Origin: Niallia circulans
GTDB taxonomy: Bacteria > Bacillota > Bacilli > Bacillales > Cytobacillaceae
NCBI RefSeq assembly: GCF_003726095.1
Contig: NZ_CP026031.1
Coordinates: 4,900,001-4,964,000 of the forward strand
Length of the DNA: 64,000 nt
Direction: 5' to 3'
The notes beneath the pieces were generated by a model. The model made no database searches. It was not told where the DNA came from and saw nothing but the letters and a program-made list of their open reading frames with translations. This document shows, piece by piece, positions 25,608 to 34,412 of the stretch. The position numbers were made by a program, and so were the translations under genes. Numbering within the stretch: the stretch's first letter is position 1; each line of letters begins with the position of its first letter.

Positions 25608-25829
25608 TTGGAAATCCTATATAGTCAATTTGAAGAAAAAGGAATCCTTAATAGAGTTGAAAATATGGTAAAAATGGCTTCAGTAAGTGACGAACCAATG
25701 AAGTTATGTTTTTCTTATGATCAAATGGAGAGAATGTTAGAAAAATCCTGTTTACTCATTTATGAACATTTATCACCTGAAAAATTAGTTAGATGTCATT
25801 TGACGATTGAAAAAATTCCTAGCTCTTGA
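25608..25829 (+). CDS. Possible small protein, unknown
   Basis: A 73-codon frame starting at TTG 25608, with no convincing ribosome site (the region upstream reads TTAATATTAGC). The text, such as MKLCFSYDQMERMLEKSCLLIYEHLSPEKLV, is protein-like and amphipathic. It has neither signal peptide nor membrane segment. It may be real, or a remnant of a longer gene. I do not recognise a family. Confidence 0.35.
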   Translation: MEILYSQFEEKGILNRVENMVKMASVSDEPMKLCFSYDQMERMLEKSCLLIYEHLSPEKLVRCHLTIEKIPSS

Positions 25830-26148
25830 AACTTCATTACATTCATACGATAAAGAAACATAACACAACTTTAAATGGATGTGACTGAAAAATGACCGAA
25901 TAATCTCTTGTTAGTGCTTATCCTGGTAATTGTTTTTTTAATTCCTATTGAAATTTTTATCTAATTCTTCGCAAAGCATAAATACAGTTTTTTATATATA
26001 GTGACTAAAGAAACAACTTTATTATTGCTATTGAATAATAAAACAGCATATGAATGCCGTTTTATACTCCAATTTTGTTATTAACTAAAAAATCCATATC
26101 ATTGAATGGATCTAAACACCTTACCTTTTTTAGGAGATGATTAGATTA
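25830..26148. other. 319-base gap, no recognised gene
   Basis: AT-rich sequence with scattered stops in all frames. The final part carries the ribosome site TAGGAGATGAT of the Cys-cluster gene. No clear promoter or hairpin was found. Confidence 0.45.
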
Positions 26149-26496
26149 GTGGAAAGTCTACCTTGTAATGGCTGCAAAGGAATGTGTTGCGGTCCTGTTC
26201 CTATTACAAAAGATGAGTTGAAGAAAATAAAAAAGAAGATAAAATCTATGCCTAAAAAAACACGTCTAGATTTAAAACACCAACGGCGTTATTTTGGGAC
26301 CTGTATTTTCTATGACGAAACAAACGATCGGTGTGGTATTCATTCAGTACGTCCATCAATTTGTCGAGCGTTTGGTTATTATAATAATCTCATTTGTTTT
26401 CGTAATCCAAAATTAGCTTCTAGAAGAAACTATACGACCAATTCGCACCCTATCGGTATCTTAAGTGTTGATTTTACATGGAGTGACTTTATTTAG
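26149..26496 (+). CDS. YkgJ-type cysteine-cluster protein
   Basis: A 115-residue soluble protein. An ATG at 26137 abuts the AGGAG motif and is too close to it to work, so GTG 26149 is preferred. The N-terminal LPCNGCKGMCCGPVPI supplies four clustered Cys. Later TCIFYD, DRCGIHSVRPSICRAFGYY and ICFRNP supply four more, in the order typical of YkgJ/CxxCxxCC proteins, which bind zinc or an iron-sulfur centre. The actual reaction is unknown. It precedes the DUF6323/DUF6179 pair by 47 bases on the same strand and may belong to that unit. Confidence 0.8.
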   Translation: MESLPCNGCKGMCCGPVPITKDELKKIKKKIKSMPKKTRLDLKHQRRYFGTCIFYDETNDRCGIHSVRPSICRAFGYYNNLICFRNPKLASRRNYTTNSHPIGILSVDFTWSDFI

Positions 26497-26543
26497 GAGA
26501 AAAGTCAAAACTTTTTAGGGGGCTAGAGGAAGGGAGAGAGCTT

Positions 26544-27011
26544 ATGAATTTAACCGAAATTTTGAATTCCATCCAATTATCACACATGTCCAAGACAGTG
26601 ATGGAGCTACTTAGTTTAAATGAAAAAACGAAAGAGCGAGGTTTGGTTCTAACGCCAAATGATGTAAAAACGTTGGTGGTGTTCAGAAATAAAGTGCTGC
26701 GTGATCATGCGAGAGTTGAGCTGGACATTGGAGTGTTAAAGGAATTAATTGAGGTGTTTTCTACTTCACCCTATATGGAGCGGGAGCATTATGTTGAAAC
26801 GATAAATGAACTTCAGGAGATTTTTTATTATCTTAGAAATGAAACGGAAGATAAGATTGGGGACGTAAAACTTATTCAACGGATGAATGATTTTTATAAC
26901 GGACCCTGTGCAGGATCTTTAGAACTATTAAAAAGTAAAATGGAAGAACTTGCAGAGAATTTCAGAAGGGATATGATGTGTCGTGATTCTTTATTTGAAG
27001 GTGATGATTAA
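26544..27011 (+). CDS. DUF6323 family protein
   Basis: A 155-residue, mostly helical, acidic cytoplasmic protein starting at ATG 26544 after GGGAGAG. The text LLSLNEKTKERGLVLTPNDVKTLVVFRN and the following LRDHARVELDIGVLKELIEVF are typical of DUF6323 proteins. These are found next to DUF6179 proteins in Firmicutes. No enzyme motif, membrane segment or metal site is visible. The next gene starts three bases after its stop, so the two are co-translated and probably act together. Function unknown. Confidence 0.75.
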   Translation: MNLTEILNSIQLSHMSKTVMELLSLNEKTKERGLVLTPNDVKTLVVFRNKVLRDHARVELDIGVLKELIEVFSTSPYMEREHYVETINELQEIFYYLRNETEDKIGDVKLIQRMNDFYNGPCAGSLELLKSKMEELAENFRRDMMCRDSLFEGDD

Positions 27012-27014
27012 TGC

Positions 27015-28451
27015 GTGGAAATAGATAAAACACAAGATCGCTCTCGCTCGATTTCTAATATTATTATCGATCGATCGCGGTTAAAACGAAGTCAATATAT
27101 CCTGTCTCTTTTGCAGGAAGGTCAGAGAGTGGGGATTATTACCAGTCAGAAGTCTTACCAGATACAAGTAGAGATTATGCAAGTTCTACAGCAATTGATA
27201 CGGCGGTATACCCAAGGGAAAAGTACGTCAGTGACAGCGGAAACAGCGGAAGGTATCATGGCATCCCTAATGTATGCTATGGATGCCTATGCACTTCATT
27301 TTAAGGATCCTGAAGAAGCTATTGCGCATATAAATTTTGAGAATATAAAGAATATACATGCTAAAGGTGTTGAATTACTTCGCCATTACTTTGAGGACGC
27401 CAAACAGCTGTATCAAGAAGTAAAAAAGATGAAATTAGATGTGCCTGTTGAAGCCTATAATATGACCATTGATGAATCAATACCTGTATTTATGAACCAT
27501 TATAATATTATTTTTGAGGCCCAAAATACAATGGCGAGTATTGACTATCCTTTAGCCATTGATGATATGCGACTTCAAGGTGTTTTTTATATGAAACAAT
27601 ATTTAGAACGACTGCGAATGGAGACGAGATTCTGTCACTTTTTTAGTCATCAAGATTTAATGTATGTTTTGACAAATTTCGGGAAAATATGTCGCTTTAA
27701 TTATCGAATTGAGCTATTCAACATATTTGAGCTTTTAGTAAACAATGCTGTTTTTTCACTACTATCCGGAGGAAAAGCTACTAATGTTAAAATTTCGGAA
27801 GTTCAATTTGGTCAGTTGAGCAGAATGTTAATAGGTTGTCATACTAAACAAAGAACTAAGTTGATTCATGAAGCGGTCGATCAATTGCAGGAAACCTTAC
27901 AAACGGATCAAACACTTACCCGTTATATCAATTTGTATCGAGATGAATTGATTCAAAGGGTAAATAATGCAGCAGAAATCGGTAGCTTCGAAACGTTGAT
28001 CATCAGAGAAGTCGAAGAGCCCGAAAAAACAATGGTCTTAATGTTAAGTGAGAATGATCGAATGAGTGATATTCAAATGCGGGATTTAGTAGATCGTATT
28101 ATGGAAAGTGACAACACAGAAAAAAAAGTTCAACTAATTCGGAAGCATTTTGTATCATTACATGATTATCTAGATTTACTGAATTCGGGATGTCTTTATG
28201 GTGGCGAATATGATGCACTTTTTGATACTTTCGATGATATCGAATTAGCTATTTTAGCCAAAATTGTATTTTATGAGAAATTACGAGGGGGAATGCGAGA
28301 TTTCTCAGACATTGTTGCTGACGGTGTTGAAACAGAGAATGAGTGGGAAACACATTATATAGGGTTTATGCAGCAGCTAGAAGACAAGTGTATCGGAGCT
28401 GTTGGACGCCTTATCTATGATATTGATTATGATGATATATCGTTTTATTGA
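27015..28451 (+). CDS. DUF6179 family protein
   Basis: A 478-residue, mostly helical soluble protein starting at GTG 27015 (site AAGGTGATGA in the end of the previous gene). It begins RSISNIIIDRSRLKRSQYILSL and has helical repeats throughout, with an acidic C-terminus ending YDIDYDDISFY. I recognise it as a DUF6179-type protein, always linked to DUF6323 in the cases I know. No catalytic motif is evident. The pair may form a complex; whether it relates to sporulation, stress or secretion cannot be read from the sequence. Confidence 0.75.
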   Translation: MEIDKTQDRSRSISNIIIDRSRLKRSQYILSLLQEGQRVGIITSQKSYQIQVEIMQVLQQLIRRYTQGKSTSVTAETAEGIMASLMYAMDAYALHFKDPEEAIAHINFENIKNIHAKGVELLRHYFEDAKQLYQEVKKMKLDVPVEAYNMTIDESIPVFMNHYNIIFEAQNTMASIDYPLAIDDMRLQGVFYMKQYLERLRMETRFCHFFSHQDLMYVLTNFGKICRFNYRIELFNIFELLVNNAVFSLLSGGKATNVKISEVQFGQLSRMLIGCHTKQRTKLIHEAVDQLQETLQTDQTLTRYINLYRDELIQRVNNAAEIGSFETLIIREVEEPEKTMVLMLSENDRMSDIQMRDLVDRIMESDNTEKKVQLIRKHFVSLHDYLDLLNSGCLYGGEYDALFDTFDDIELAILAKIVFYEKLRGGMRDFSDIVADGVETENEWETHYIGFMQQLEDKCIGAVGRLIYDIDYDDISFY

Positions 28452-28557
28452 GTAAAAATATATAAAATGACGATTATTGGTTGGATATATAAATTAAACC
28501 TGGTTAAGGTAAATAACTTGTGTAAGTTTAACTGTACCTTTAGTTGCCCAAGAATAA

Positions 28558-28583
28558 GCGATGCTTCTTTATTGAAGCATCGC
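28558..28583. terminator. Hairpin between convergent DUF6179 and GrpB genes
   Basis: GCGATGCTT (28558-28566) pairs perfectly with AAGCATCGC (28575-28583). There is no long T tract on the forward side and TTATTC on the reverse side, so it probably acts as a weak two-way terminator. Confidence 0.6.
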
Positions 28584-28698
28584 GCTCTATTATGTTGATC
28601 CATTAATTATAGGAACGGAAATTTGAGCAATGCAGCCCTTTTTATTAAATAATAAAAGCTAACTATTAGTTAATAACTTGGCTTAGTTATTAGCTATT

Positions 28699-29220
28699 TC
28701 ATTTTTGGCTTGCCTCATACCATTTCAATGATTTTCGTTCAATTTCCTTAACAAGATAATTCTTACCCTTTATGTATGACTCAATATCATAGGGGAATTG
28801 CTGAGCCAGTTTTTCTTTTAGATAAGCATATTTCTTCATATAGTCTGTATGTAAAATCAAATAATCGCGAAAAGCTAAGTGCCTTTTTATCTCATAACTT
28901 CCAGTTTGATAAATATGAACATGATGAGTGCGATTTTCCCCGCCTTTTTGAAAATATCTCCGTTTAGGTATACCGTTTTCTCCTTTCGGCTCATAGCCGA
29001 TTTCTTGCATATAAATATTATAATTATCAACGGTGTTAATATCTCTAACAACAGGCATTATGTCTATTATTGGTTTTGCTTTTAACCCTGGAACAGAAGT
29101 ACTGCCAATGTGATGAATATCTACAATTTCATTTCCAAAGATGGTTTGTAGCTTCGCTGCTTCTTCTTTAAACATTTGCTTCCATTTTTCATCGTATGAA
29201 AATATTTCTACCTTACGCAA
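28699..29220 (-). CDS. GrpB/UPF0157 family protein (nucleotidyltransferase fold)
   Basis: A 173-residue soluble protein on the reverse strand, starting at ATG 29220 with GGAGGAATTATC upstream. The signature is IVDIHHIGSTSVPGLKAKPIIDIMPVV (residues 32-58), with the GST loop and the PIIDI acidic strand of the nucleotidyltransferase-like fold. HHVHIYQTGS and HLAFRDYLILH then follow, as in other GrpB proteins. The substrate is unknown; some members are linked to dephospho-CoA kinase as a fused domain. Convergent with the DUF6179 gene. Confidence 0.88.
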   Translation of the reverse strand: MRKVEIFSYDEKWKQMFKEEAAKLQTIFGNEIVDIHHIGSTSVPGLKAKPIIDIMPVVRDINTVDNYNIYMQEIGYEPKGENGIPKRRYFQKGGENRTHHVHIYQTGSYEIKRHLAFRDYLILHTDYMKKYAYLKEKLAQQFPYDIESYIKGKNYLVKEIERKSLKWYEASQK

Positions 29221-29612
29221 GATAATTCCTCCAATCCATCCATGGTTTTCATCGTTATCAAGCTTTTTATTATCTAAATTCTTGATAACAGTTTGTGATA
29301 TAAAAAAGAAATGTCCTAGACAATAAGAAGTATACGGAATAATAACACATATTGTTTCAAATACCTCTAATATTTCTTGTTATATGCTCTTTGCATATAT
29401 ATCTACTAAAATCTTCCTGCCGATTTTAGATTTTAGCGACACAATGGACCTCTTTAAAGAATCTCCCATTTTTTCTAACAATCTCGTATATGCTCACAAA
29501 CATTAAAGCTATCCTTTTTATCCCACTTACAAACTTAGCCAATAAATTTGCATTTGCTAGTATAAGAAAAATTTCTCAATTATTCTTCCTCTTTGATTAT
29601 ACATTTATTTTC
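29221..29612. other. Gap between grpB and merR, no recognised gene
   Basis: Low-complexity AT-rich sequence; no frame with a ribosome site and no stable hairpin was identified before the merR promoter. Confidence 0.45.
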
Positions 29613-29641
29613 TTGACTTAGAGTAAACTCTAAGTTATAAA
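29613..29641 (+). promoter_or_regulatory. MerR-type operator within the merR promoter
   Basis: TTGACT (29613-29618) and TATAAA (29636-29641) flank the perfect dyad CTTAGAGTAAACTCTAAG (29617-29634). A palindrome filling the spacer is the hallmark of MerR control, so the downstream regulator probably controls its own operon. Confidence 0.82.
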
Positions 29642-29673
29642 CTAACTTTAAATAATAGAAAGGGATGATATTG

Positions 29674-30084
29674 TTGTATTCCATTAGTAAAGCTGCTGAG
29701 GAGTCTGGTATTAGCGCATATACATTAAGGTATTACGAAAACATAGGGTTACTGCCCTCACCAAAACGAAACAACGGTGGAAGACGTCTTTATACGGAAA
29801 CTGATATTCAGTTCATGAAATTTCTGAAAAGTTTAAAGGATACAGGTATGTCTCTAGAAGATATTAATGAATTTGTCAAAGACGGATGTATTTTAGAAAA
29901 AATCAGTTCGAATGCGGAGCCGACACAACTTACTCCGTCTATAAATAAACGTATTGAGATTTTAACCAAGCACTTAGAAAAAATGGAAATTAAAAAGAAG
30001 GAACTCGAAGAAGTGACTTCCATAACAAAGCTAAAACTGGATACATATTATTCAATTTTGAAACAGAATGAGGGAAATAAATGA
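29674..30084 (+). CDS. MerR-family transcriptional regulator
   Basis: A 136-residue regulator. The frame opens at ATG 29665, but the GAAAGGGA site lies right against it. TTG 29674, with an 8-base spacing, fits better. The HTH is YSISKAAEESGISAYTLRYYENIGLLPSPKRNNGGRRLY-type text at the N-terminus, followed by a long coiled-coil helix (about residues 85-125) and no Cys-rich metal site. It is of the YfmP/AdhR-like organic-signal class rather than a metal sensor. Its stop overlaps the start of the EamA transporter (ATGA). Confidence 0.9.
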   Translation: MYSISKAAEESGISAYTLRYYENIGLLPSPKRNNGGRRLYTETDIQFMKFLKSLKDTGMSLEDINEFVKDGCILEKISSNAEPTQLTPSINKRIEILTKHLEKMEIKKKELEEVTSITKLKLDTYYSILKQNEGNK

Positions 30085-30998
30085 AACATTTAAATATATA
30101 CCTGATGTTGCTTGGATTCTCCGTTTTTACAGGAGCTACTTTTAATCTTGCAAAGTATACTGTTGTTTATTTTTCTCCATCATCTGCTGCGGCTTGGCGT
30201 TTCGGAGTGGCTGCTGCAGTTATGCTCATTATTTTGATTTTTACTGAAGGGATAAAGAAAAGTCAATTACAACAAAATATAGTTATATATATTGTTCTTG
30301 GGCTTATAGGTATCTTTGGATTTAATGCTTTGTTTTTTATAGGTTTAAAATATACTTCACCTGTTAATGGGGCATTAATTATGGGTCTAAATCCTTTATT
30401 AACAACTATTTTTGCTCGAATTATTTTAAAGGATCATATTACAAAAAAACAAGTATTTGGCATATGCTTTGCTTTCCTCGGTGTTTTATTAGTCATTACA
30501 CAGGGTTCTATAGAAACCATAACAACCCTTTCTATTTCAATTGGAGATGTAATTATCTTTGCAGGTAGTGTTTGCTGGGCACTTTATGGTGTGCTTGGAC
30601 GTAAATTTATAAAGAATGGCACTCCTCTATCTACAACCACTTACACAATGGTTATCGGTGCCGTCAGTCTAATAGTAGTATCCCTATTCACCTCTAATCC
30701 TGTGTCTATACCGAATATTCCCATTGAAGCTTGGGGAGCAATTGCTTTCATGGCTTTATTTACAAGTGTTTTGGGATATCTATGGTGGAATCAGGGAATG
30801 AAGGAGATTGGTGCGAGTAAAACTTCCTTATTTTTTAATCTTGTTCCAGTAGTAACAATGACTATTTCATTTGCCTTTGGAACACCGATAAAGGTATTTC
30901 AGATTTTGGGAGCATTGTTAGTCATATTAGGCGTTTTAACTTCTTCAGGAGTCATAAGTTTACCTAAGTACAAAGCAGAAAAACAATCGGCAGCATAA
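30081..30998 (+). CDS. EamA-family (DMT) transporter
   Basis: A 305-residue membrane protein with ten hydrophobic segments, made of two EamA repeats (about residues 5-135 and 150-290). PVNGALIMGLNPLLTTIFARIIL in the first half and TSVLGYLWWNQGMKEIGASKTSLFFNLVPV in the second are typical. DMT transporters mostly export amino acids or metabolites. It overlaps merR by four bases and shares its promoter, so the MerR protein probably controls this export. Confidence 0.9.
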   Translation: MKHLNIYLMLLGFSVFTGATFNLAKYTVVYFSPSSAAAWRFGVAAAVMLIILIFTEGIKKSQLQQNIVIYIVLGLIGIFGFNALFFIGLKYTSPVNGALIMGLNPLLTTIFARIILKDHITKKQVFGICFAFLGVLLVITQGSIETITTLSISIGDVIIFAGSVCWALYGVLGRKFIKNGTPLSTTTYTMVIGAVSLIVVSLFTSNPVSIPNIPIEAWGAIAFMALFTSVLGYLWWNQGMKEIGASKTSLFFNLVPVVTMTISFAFGTPIKVFQILGALLVILGVLTSSGVISLPKYKAEKQSAA

Positions 30999-31032
30999 AT
31001 ATAGCAAAAAAACAATTATTCATTGAAATAGT

Positions 31033-31065
31033 AAAGCCGTATTTTCAAAATGCGGCTTTTCTTTT
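31033..31065 (+). terminator. Terminator after the EamA gene
   Basis: AAAGCCGTATTTT (31033-31045) pairs with AAAATGCGGCTTT (31047-31059) with one G-T pair, followed by TCTTTTG. Confidence 0.82.
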
Positions 31066-31238
31066 GTTCCAGCTTAAGTTCATCCTCACATCATAATTTT
31101 TTTCCTAGATTCCTATTTTGTGCTCCCTTTTAGTGACATAAAAAAGGCGCTCCCGTCTAGTTATGGATAATCCCTAGAGATTAAGCGGAATTACTCATAT
31201 AACATTATTTTTGTCCTTTTATTTTAAAATTCTGTCCT

Positions 31239-31742
31239 TTAGGAATATAATTGCAGGACATCCGGATGAGGATTATTGGGATTATTAAATTCAAAGAAAT
31301 ACTCTAATTGCCATTTTTGCGTATTAATAGCTTGTTTATTAGTAGGTTTATCCCATAGAGGGTAAACTCTCATGGCCATTTTTCCTTTGGTAGTAGCCGT
31401 TTTAAGAATATTATGTTTCAAGAGTACTTCCTTTGGAAAAACAAATTGTCCCAATCTATTTCCACTAGCAAATGTATTAATTACCAATAAATCAGTCGCT
31501 TTGTCACATGAAAAGGCTTGGTTTTTATTAGCATCATCTTTTTCCCAGAAGGCAACAAACTGACCTACCTTATTGGGGGTAGTTTTTGCCACTCTAAATC
31601 TAACAGATTTTGAATTCAGCTGAAATATTCCGGCCCCATAATCAGAATTTTGAGCTTCTTCTTGGATAGATTTTATAATAAAATGATTTGGTTCATAAAA
31701 ATTTTCTTTTACAAAGGATAAGGCTTTATAAAATTCATTCAC
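31239..31742 (-). CDS. MepB family protein
   Basis: A 167-residue soluble protein on the reverse strand. The family text SDYGAGIFQLNSKSVRFRVAKTTPNKVGQFVAFWEKD and VINTFASGNRLGQFVFPKEVLLKHNIL is close to MepB of Staphylococcus, encoded with the MepRA efflux system but of unclear biochemical role. It ends with KWQLEYFFEF. No MepR or MepA gene is adjacent. The start ATG at 31742 has GGGGGAAATACATAGTG upstream on the reverse strand. Confidence 0.85.
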   Translation of the reverse strand: MNEFYKALSFVKENFYEPNHFIIKSIQEEAQNSDYGAGIFQLNSKSVRFRVAKTTPNKVGQFVAFWEKDDANKNQAFSCDKATDLLVINTFASGNRLGQFVFPKEVLLKHNILKTATTKGKMAMRVYPLWDKPTNKQAINTQKWQLEYFFEFNNPNNPHPDVLQLYS

Positions 31743-32125
31743 TATGTATTTCCCCCATATATTTATTGTTACAATCCTTTTTATTCACTTTTATTTTGAA
31801 TTTGTTATCAGTAATTTTCTAATATTAGCAATTGGATTATATCATGTTGAACAACTTGATGGAACATATATTCTCTTTTGTGGAAATTAGCTTACATATA
31901 TTTGCAAACTGTCCCTATTATTTAAGGAAAGTTTCTGTTGCTTCAATCCCTACTGCAAATTCTAAATGGAGAAATTTAATATAAGATCAAGGTAGATTCT
32001 AATAGAGCTATTTGAGGAGCCAGGATAAATTGATTTTCTCGTAAATAGTCGAATAGAAGGAAGAAGAGAGGCTTTTTTTGATTTTTCATCTGTTTAGCAA
32101 GGCTGAGGGGGGATTATTTAAAACT
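31743..32125. other. Gap after mepB, no recognised gene
   Basis: No open frame with a ribosome site and no recognised operator was seen. The only structure is the long hairpin that follows at 32126-32188. Confidence 0.45.
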
Positions 32126-32188
32126 AATAAAGCCCAATCAATTATACGAAATCACGTTAGTATCTCCGTATAATTGCCGGGCTTTATT
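32126..32188 (-). terminator. Long terminator hairpin after the siderophore-binding protein gene
   Basis: AATAAAGCCC (32126-32135) faces GGGCTTTATT (32179-32188), and inside ATTATACG faces CGTATAAT. On the reverse strand the arm ends with TTAGTTTT. It lies 33 bases after the stop codon. Confidence 0.75.
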
Positions 32189-32221
32189 GGGGGTGGCTTA
32201 TCGCGTCTTTCTTTAGGGTAG

Positions 32222-33241
32222 TTATTTATTTAGCATGATCTCTTCCAGTTCATCTAGCATTTGATTAGCTGCGATAACCCCGCCTGCTGTATTCCATACT
32301 GCATCGCTTACTTCATAAGCATTTCCTTTTTTGACCACATCTAGGTTCTTCCACAGGGAGTCGCTTGTCCATTCTTTTGCTGTATCTAAGGCTTTTTGGT
32401 CATCTTGTGGAGCATAGGTAAAGTAGAAAAGGATATCTGCATCCATTTTCGGAATAGCCTCTTTTCCTACTTCAATAGCAAGATTACCAAGCTGATTATC
32501 AGCAGTGAAAAGTGATTTTTGCTGTTTGGCACGTTTGAATCCTAATTCATCCAAAATTACACCTGAAAAGGAGTCTGTATAATATATCCGGGAAGTTCCA
32601 GCCATAAATCGAACCACAGAAACTTCTTGATTCACTTTATCCCCTAATTTTTCTTTTACTTCTGCAACATGGTCTGCAAATGCACTAAGCACTTTTTTCC
32701 CTTCTTCTTCTTTGTTCAGTGCTTTTGCATATAATTCAAAGTTATCCTTCCAATCACCTCTTAAAGTTTCGGAAAAAACAGTTGGAGCGATAGCGCGTAG
32801 TTTGTCATAGATAGCTTCTTGGCGTATTTTTGTCCCGATAATTAGGTCTGGTTTTAATGAAGCGATTTTTTCTACATTTACTTCATGTTCTACTCCAACT
32901 ACTTCCACACCATCCATATCTTTTTTGATGTGATCGTACCATGGATTTCCCAGCCATGATTGGACGGCCCCAACTGGCTTAATCCCTAAAGCAAGAAGTG
33001 CTTCTGTTCCTTCATTCGTCAATACGACAACACGCTTTGGTGTCCCTTTAATTTCCGTTTTTCCCATTGCATGTTCAATCGTATAAGGTTTATTATCCGA
33101 TGTGTTTGTATCGCTGGAGGTTTCTTTATTTCCTGATACTTCTTTTTCGTTATTTCCGCATCCCGCCAGCACAACAAATATAATGACCAACAGTGATACC
33201 AGCATTGGAGTAAATCGTTTTTGTTGAAAATATGTAAGCAT
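32222..33241 (-). CDS. Siderophore-binding lipoprotein (YfiY-like) of an iron ABC importer
   Basis: A 339-residue lipoprotein; lipobox VLAGC places the lipidated Cys at residue 28, followed by an Asp/Ser/Thr linker. The fold is the helical-backbone class III binding protein: KRVVVLTNEGTEALLALGIKPVGAV at the N-lobe, KIASLKPDLIIGTKIRQEAI, and ADILFYFTYAPQD and NTAGGVIAANQMLDELEE at the C-lobe. It delivers ferric siderophore to the permeases transcribed in the opposite direction. Two Fur boxes lie between them. It resembles B. subtilis YfiY (hydroxamate siderophores), but the ligand cannot be set from sequence alone. Confidence 0.9.
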   Translation of the reverse strand: MLTYFQQKRFTPMLVSLLVIIFVVLAGCGNNEKEVSGNKETSSDTNTSDNKPYTIEHAMGKTEIKGTPKRVVVLTNEGTEALLALGIKPVGAVQSWLGNPWYDHIKKDMDGVEVVGVEHEVNVEKIASLKPDLIIGTKIRQEAIYDKLRAIAPTVFSETLRGDWKDNFELYAKALNKEEEGKKVLSAFADHVAEVKEKLGDKVNQEVSVVRFMAGTSRIYYTDSFSGVILDELGFKRAKQQKSLFTADNQLGNLAIEVGKEAIPKMDADILFYFTYAPQDDQKALDTAKEWTSDSLWKNLDVVKKGNAYEVSDAVWNTAGGVIAANQMLDELEEIMLNK

Positions 33242-33262
33242 ATTTTCCTCCCCTTTTTTATT

Positions 33263-33277
33263 TGATAATGATTTTCA
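33263..33277. promoter_or_regulatory. Fur box for the binding-protein gene
   Basis: TGATAATGATTTTCA differs from the 15-bp Fur consensus TGATAATnATTATCA at one position. It lies 22 bases upstream of the reverse-strand start codon. Confidence 0.85.
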
Positions 33278-33325
33278 ATAACAATTAGATAATATTTTAT
33301 AATGAAAAATATGTCAATCATTAAT

Positions 33326-33375
33326 TGAAAATGATTCTCATAGTCATTGACAGTCCCTATGACTTCTCCTAAACT
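33326..33375 (+). promoter_or_regulatory. Fur box and promoter of the siderophore permease operon
   Basis: TGAAAATGATTCTCA (33326-33340) matches the Fur consensus at 12 of the 14 fixed positions. It is followed by TTGACA (33347-33352), 17 bases and TAAACT (33370-33375). Confidence 0.82.
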
Positions 33376-33407
33376 AAAAATAGAAACTATTAGAGAGGGA
33401 AAACTAC

Positions 33408-34412
33408 ATGTTACTATTGAATAACAGAAGGAGAATCATTGGGCTTATTATTGGTTTACTATTATTATGTACTATTTTCATTTTTAGTATTGTACTAGGT
33501 TACGCCGATACGAGCTTTAAGACAGCCGTACAAGCTTTTCAGCAGTTCAATGGTTCGAATGAGCATATTATTATTAAAGAAGTTCGCCTTCCTAGAGCAT
33601 TAATTGGAACTATCGTTGGCAGCAGTTTAGCGATTACAGGGGCTTTATTACAGGCACTGACTAAAAATCCATTGGCTTCTCCGGATATACTGGGCATTAA
33701 TTCAGGAGCCAGTTTTTTTGTCATTATAGGACTTTTCTTTTTTTCTATTAATTCATTACAAGCATTTGCTTGGCTTGCCTTTTTAGGTGCAGCCGCCGCT
33801 GGATTTATTGTTTATTTTCTAGGATCTTTAGGTAATGAAGGACTGACACCAATAAAATTAACACTAGCCGGCGCAGCCATGGCAGCCATGTTTTCTTCGT
33901 TTGCTCATGGATTTTTAGTCATGAATGAATCAGCCTTAGAAGAAGTTTTATTTTGGATGGCTGGTTCCGTCCAAGGAAGAAGCTTGGAGATTTTATTTTC
34001 TGTTCTACCTTATATGATTATCGGAACTTTGCTAGCATTTTTAATTTCTAATAAAATGAATGTTTATAGCATGGGAGAGGATGTAGCAAGAGGACTTGGC
34101 CAGCGTACAGGTGCTGTCAAATTGCTGATTGGCATCTCGGTTATCCTGCTTTCGGGCTCGTCGGTTGCAGTAGCTGGTCCCATTGGCTTTATTGGTATCG
34201 TTGTTCCCCATATAGTAAAATGGCTGGTCGGTAATGACTACCGCTGGATACTACCTTTTTGCGGAATTACAGGAGGAATCTTGTTATTGTTAGCCGATAT
34301 TGGTGCTCGATTTATCATTATGCCCCAAGAAGTACCTGTTGGCATAATGACTGCTATCATTGGCACCCCTTTCTTTATATACATAGCACGAAATGGAGGA
34401 AAGTCCTCATGA
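33408..34412 (+). CDS. FecCD-family siderophore permease, first subunit
   Basis: A 334-residue membrane protein with about nine to ten hydrophobic segments. Signatures are VRLPRALIGTIVGSSLAITGALLQALTKNPLASPDILGINSGAS near residue 55 and GPIGFIGIVVPHIVKWLVG near 255, the latter being the ATPase contact region. ATG 33408 follows AGAGAGGG. Its stop overlaps the start of the second permease by four bases (ATGA). Together they form the membrane channel of the importer and resemble YfiZ/YfhA. Confidence 0.92.
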   Translation: MLLLNNRRRIIGLIIGLLLLCTIFIFSIVLGYADTSFKTAVQAFQQFNGSNEHIIIKEVRLPRALIGTIVGSSLAITGALLQALTKNPLASPDILGINSGASFFVIIGLFFFSINSLQAFAWLAFLGAAAAGFIVYFLGSLGNEGLTPIKLTLAGAAMAAMFSSFAHGFLVMNESALEEVLFWMAGSVQGRSLEILFSVLPYMIIGTLLAFLISNKMNVYSMGEDVARGLGQRTGAVKLLIGISVILLSGSSVAVAGPIGFIGIVVPHIVKWLVGNDYRWILPFCGITGGILLLLADIGARFIIMPQEVPVGIMTAIIGTPFFIYIARNGGKSS

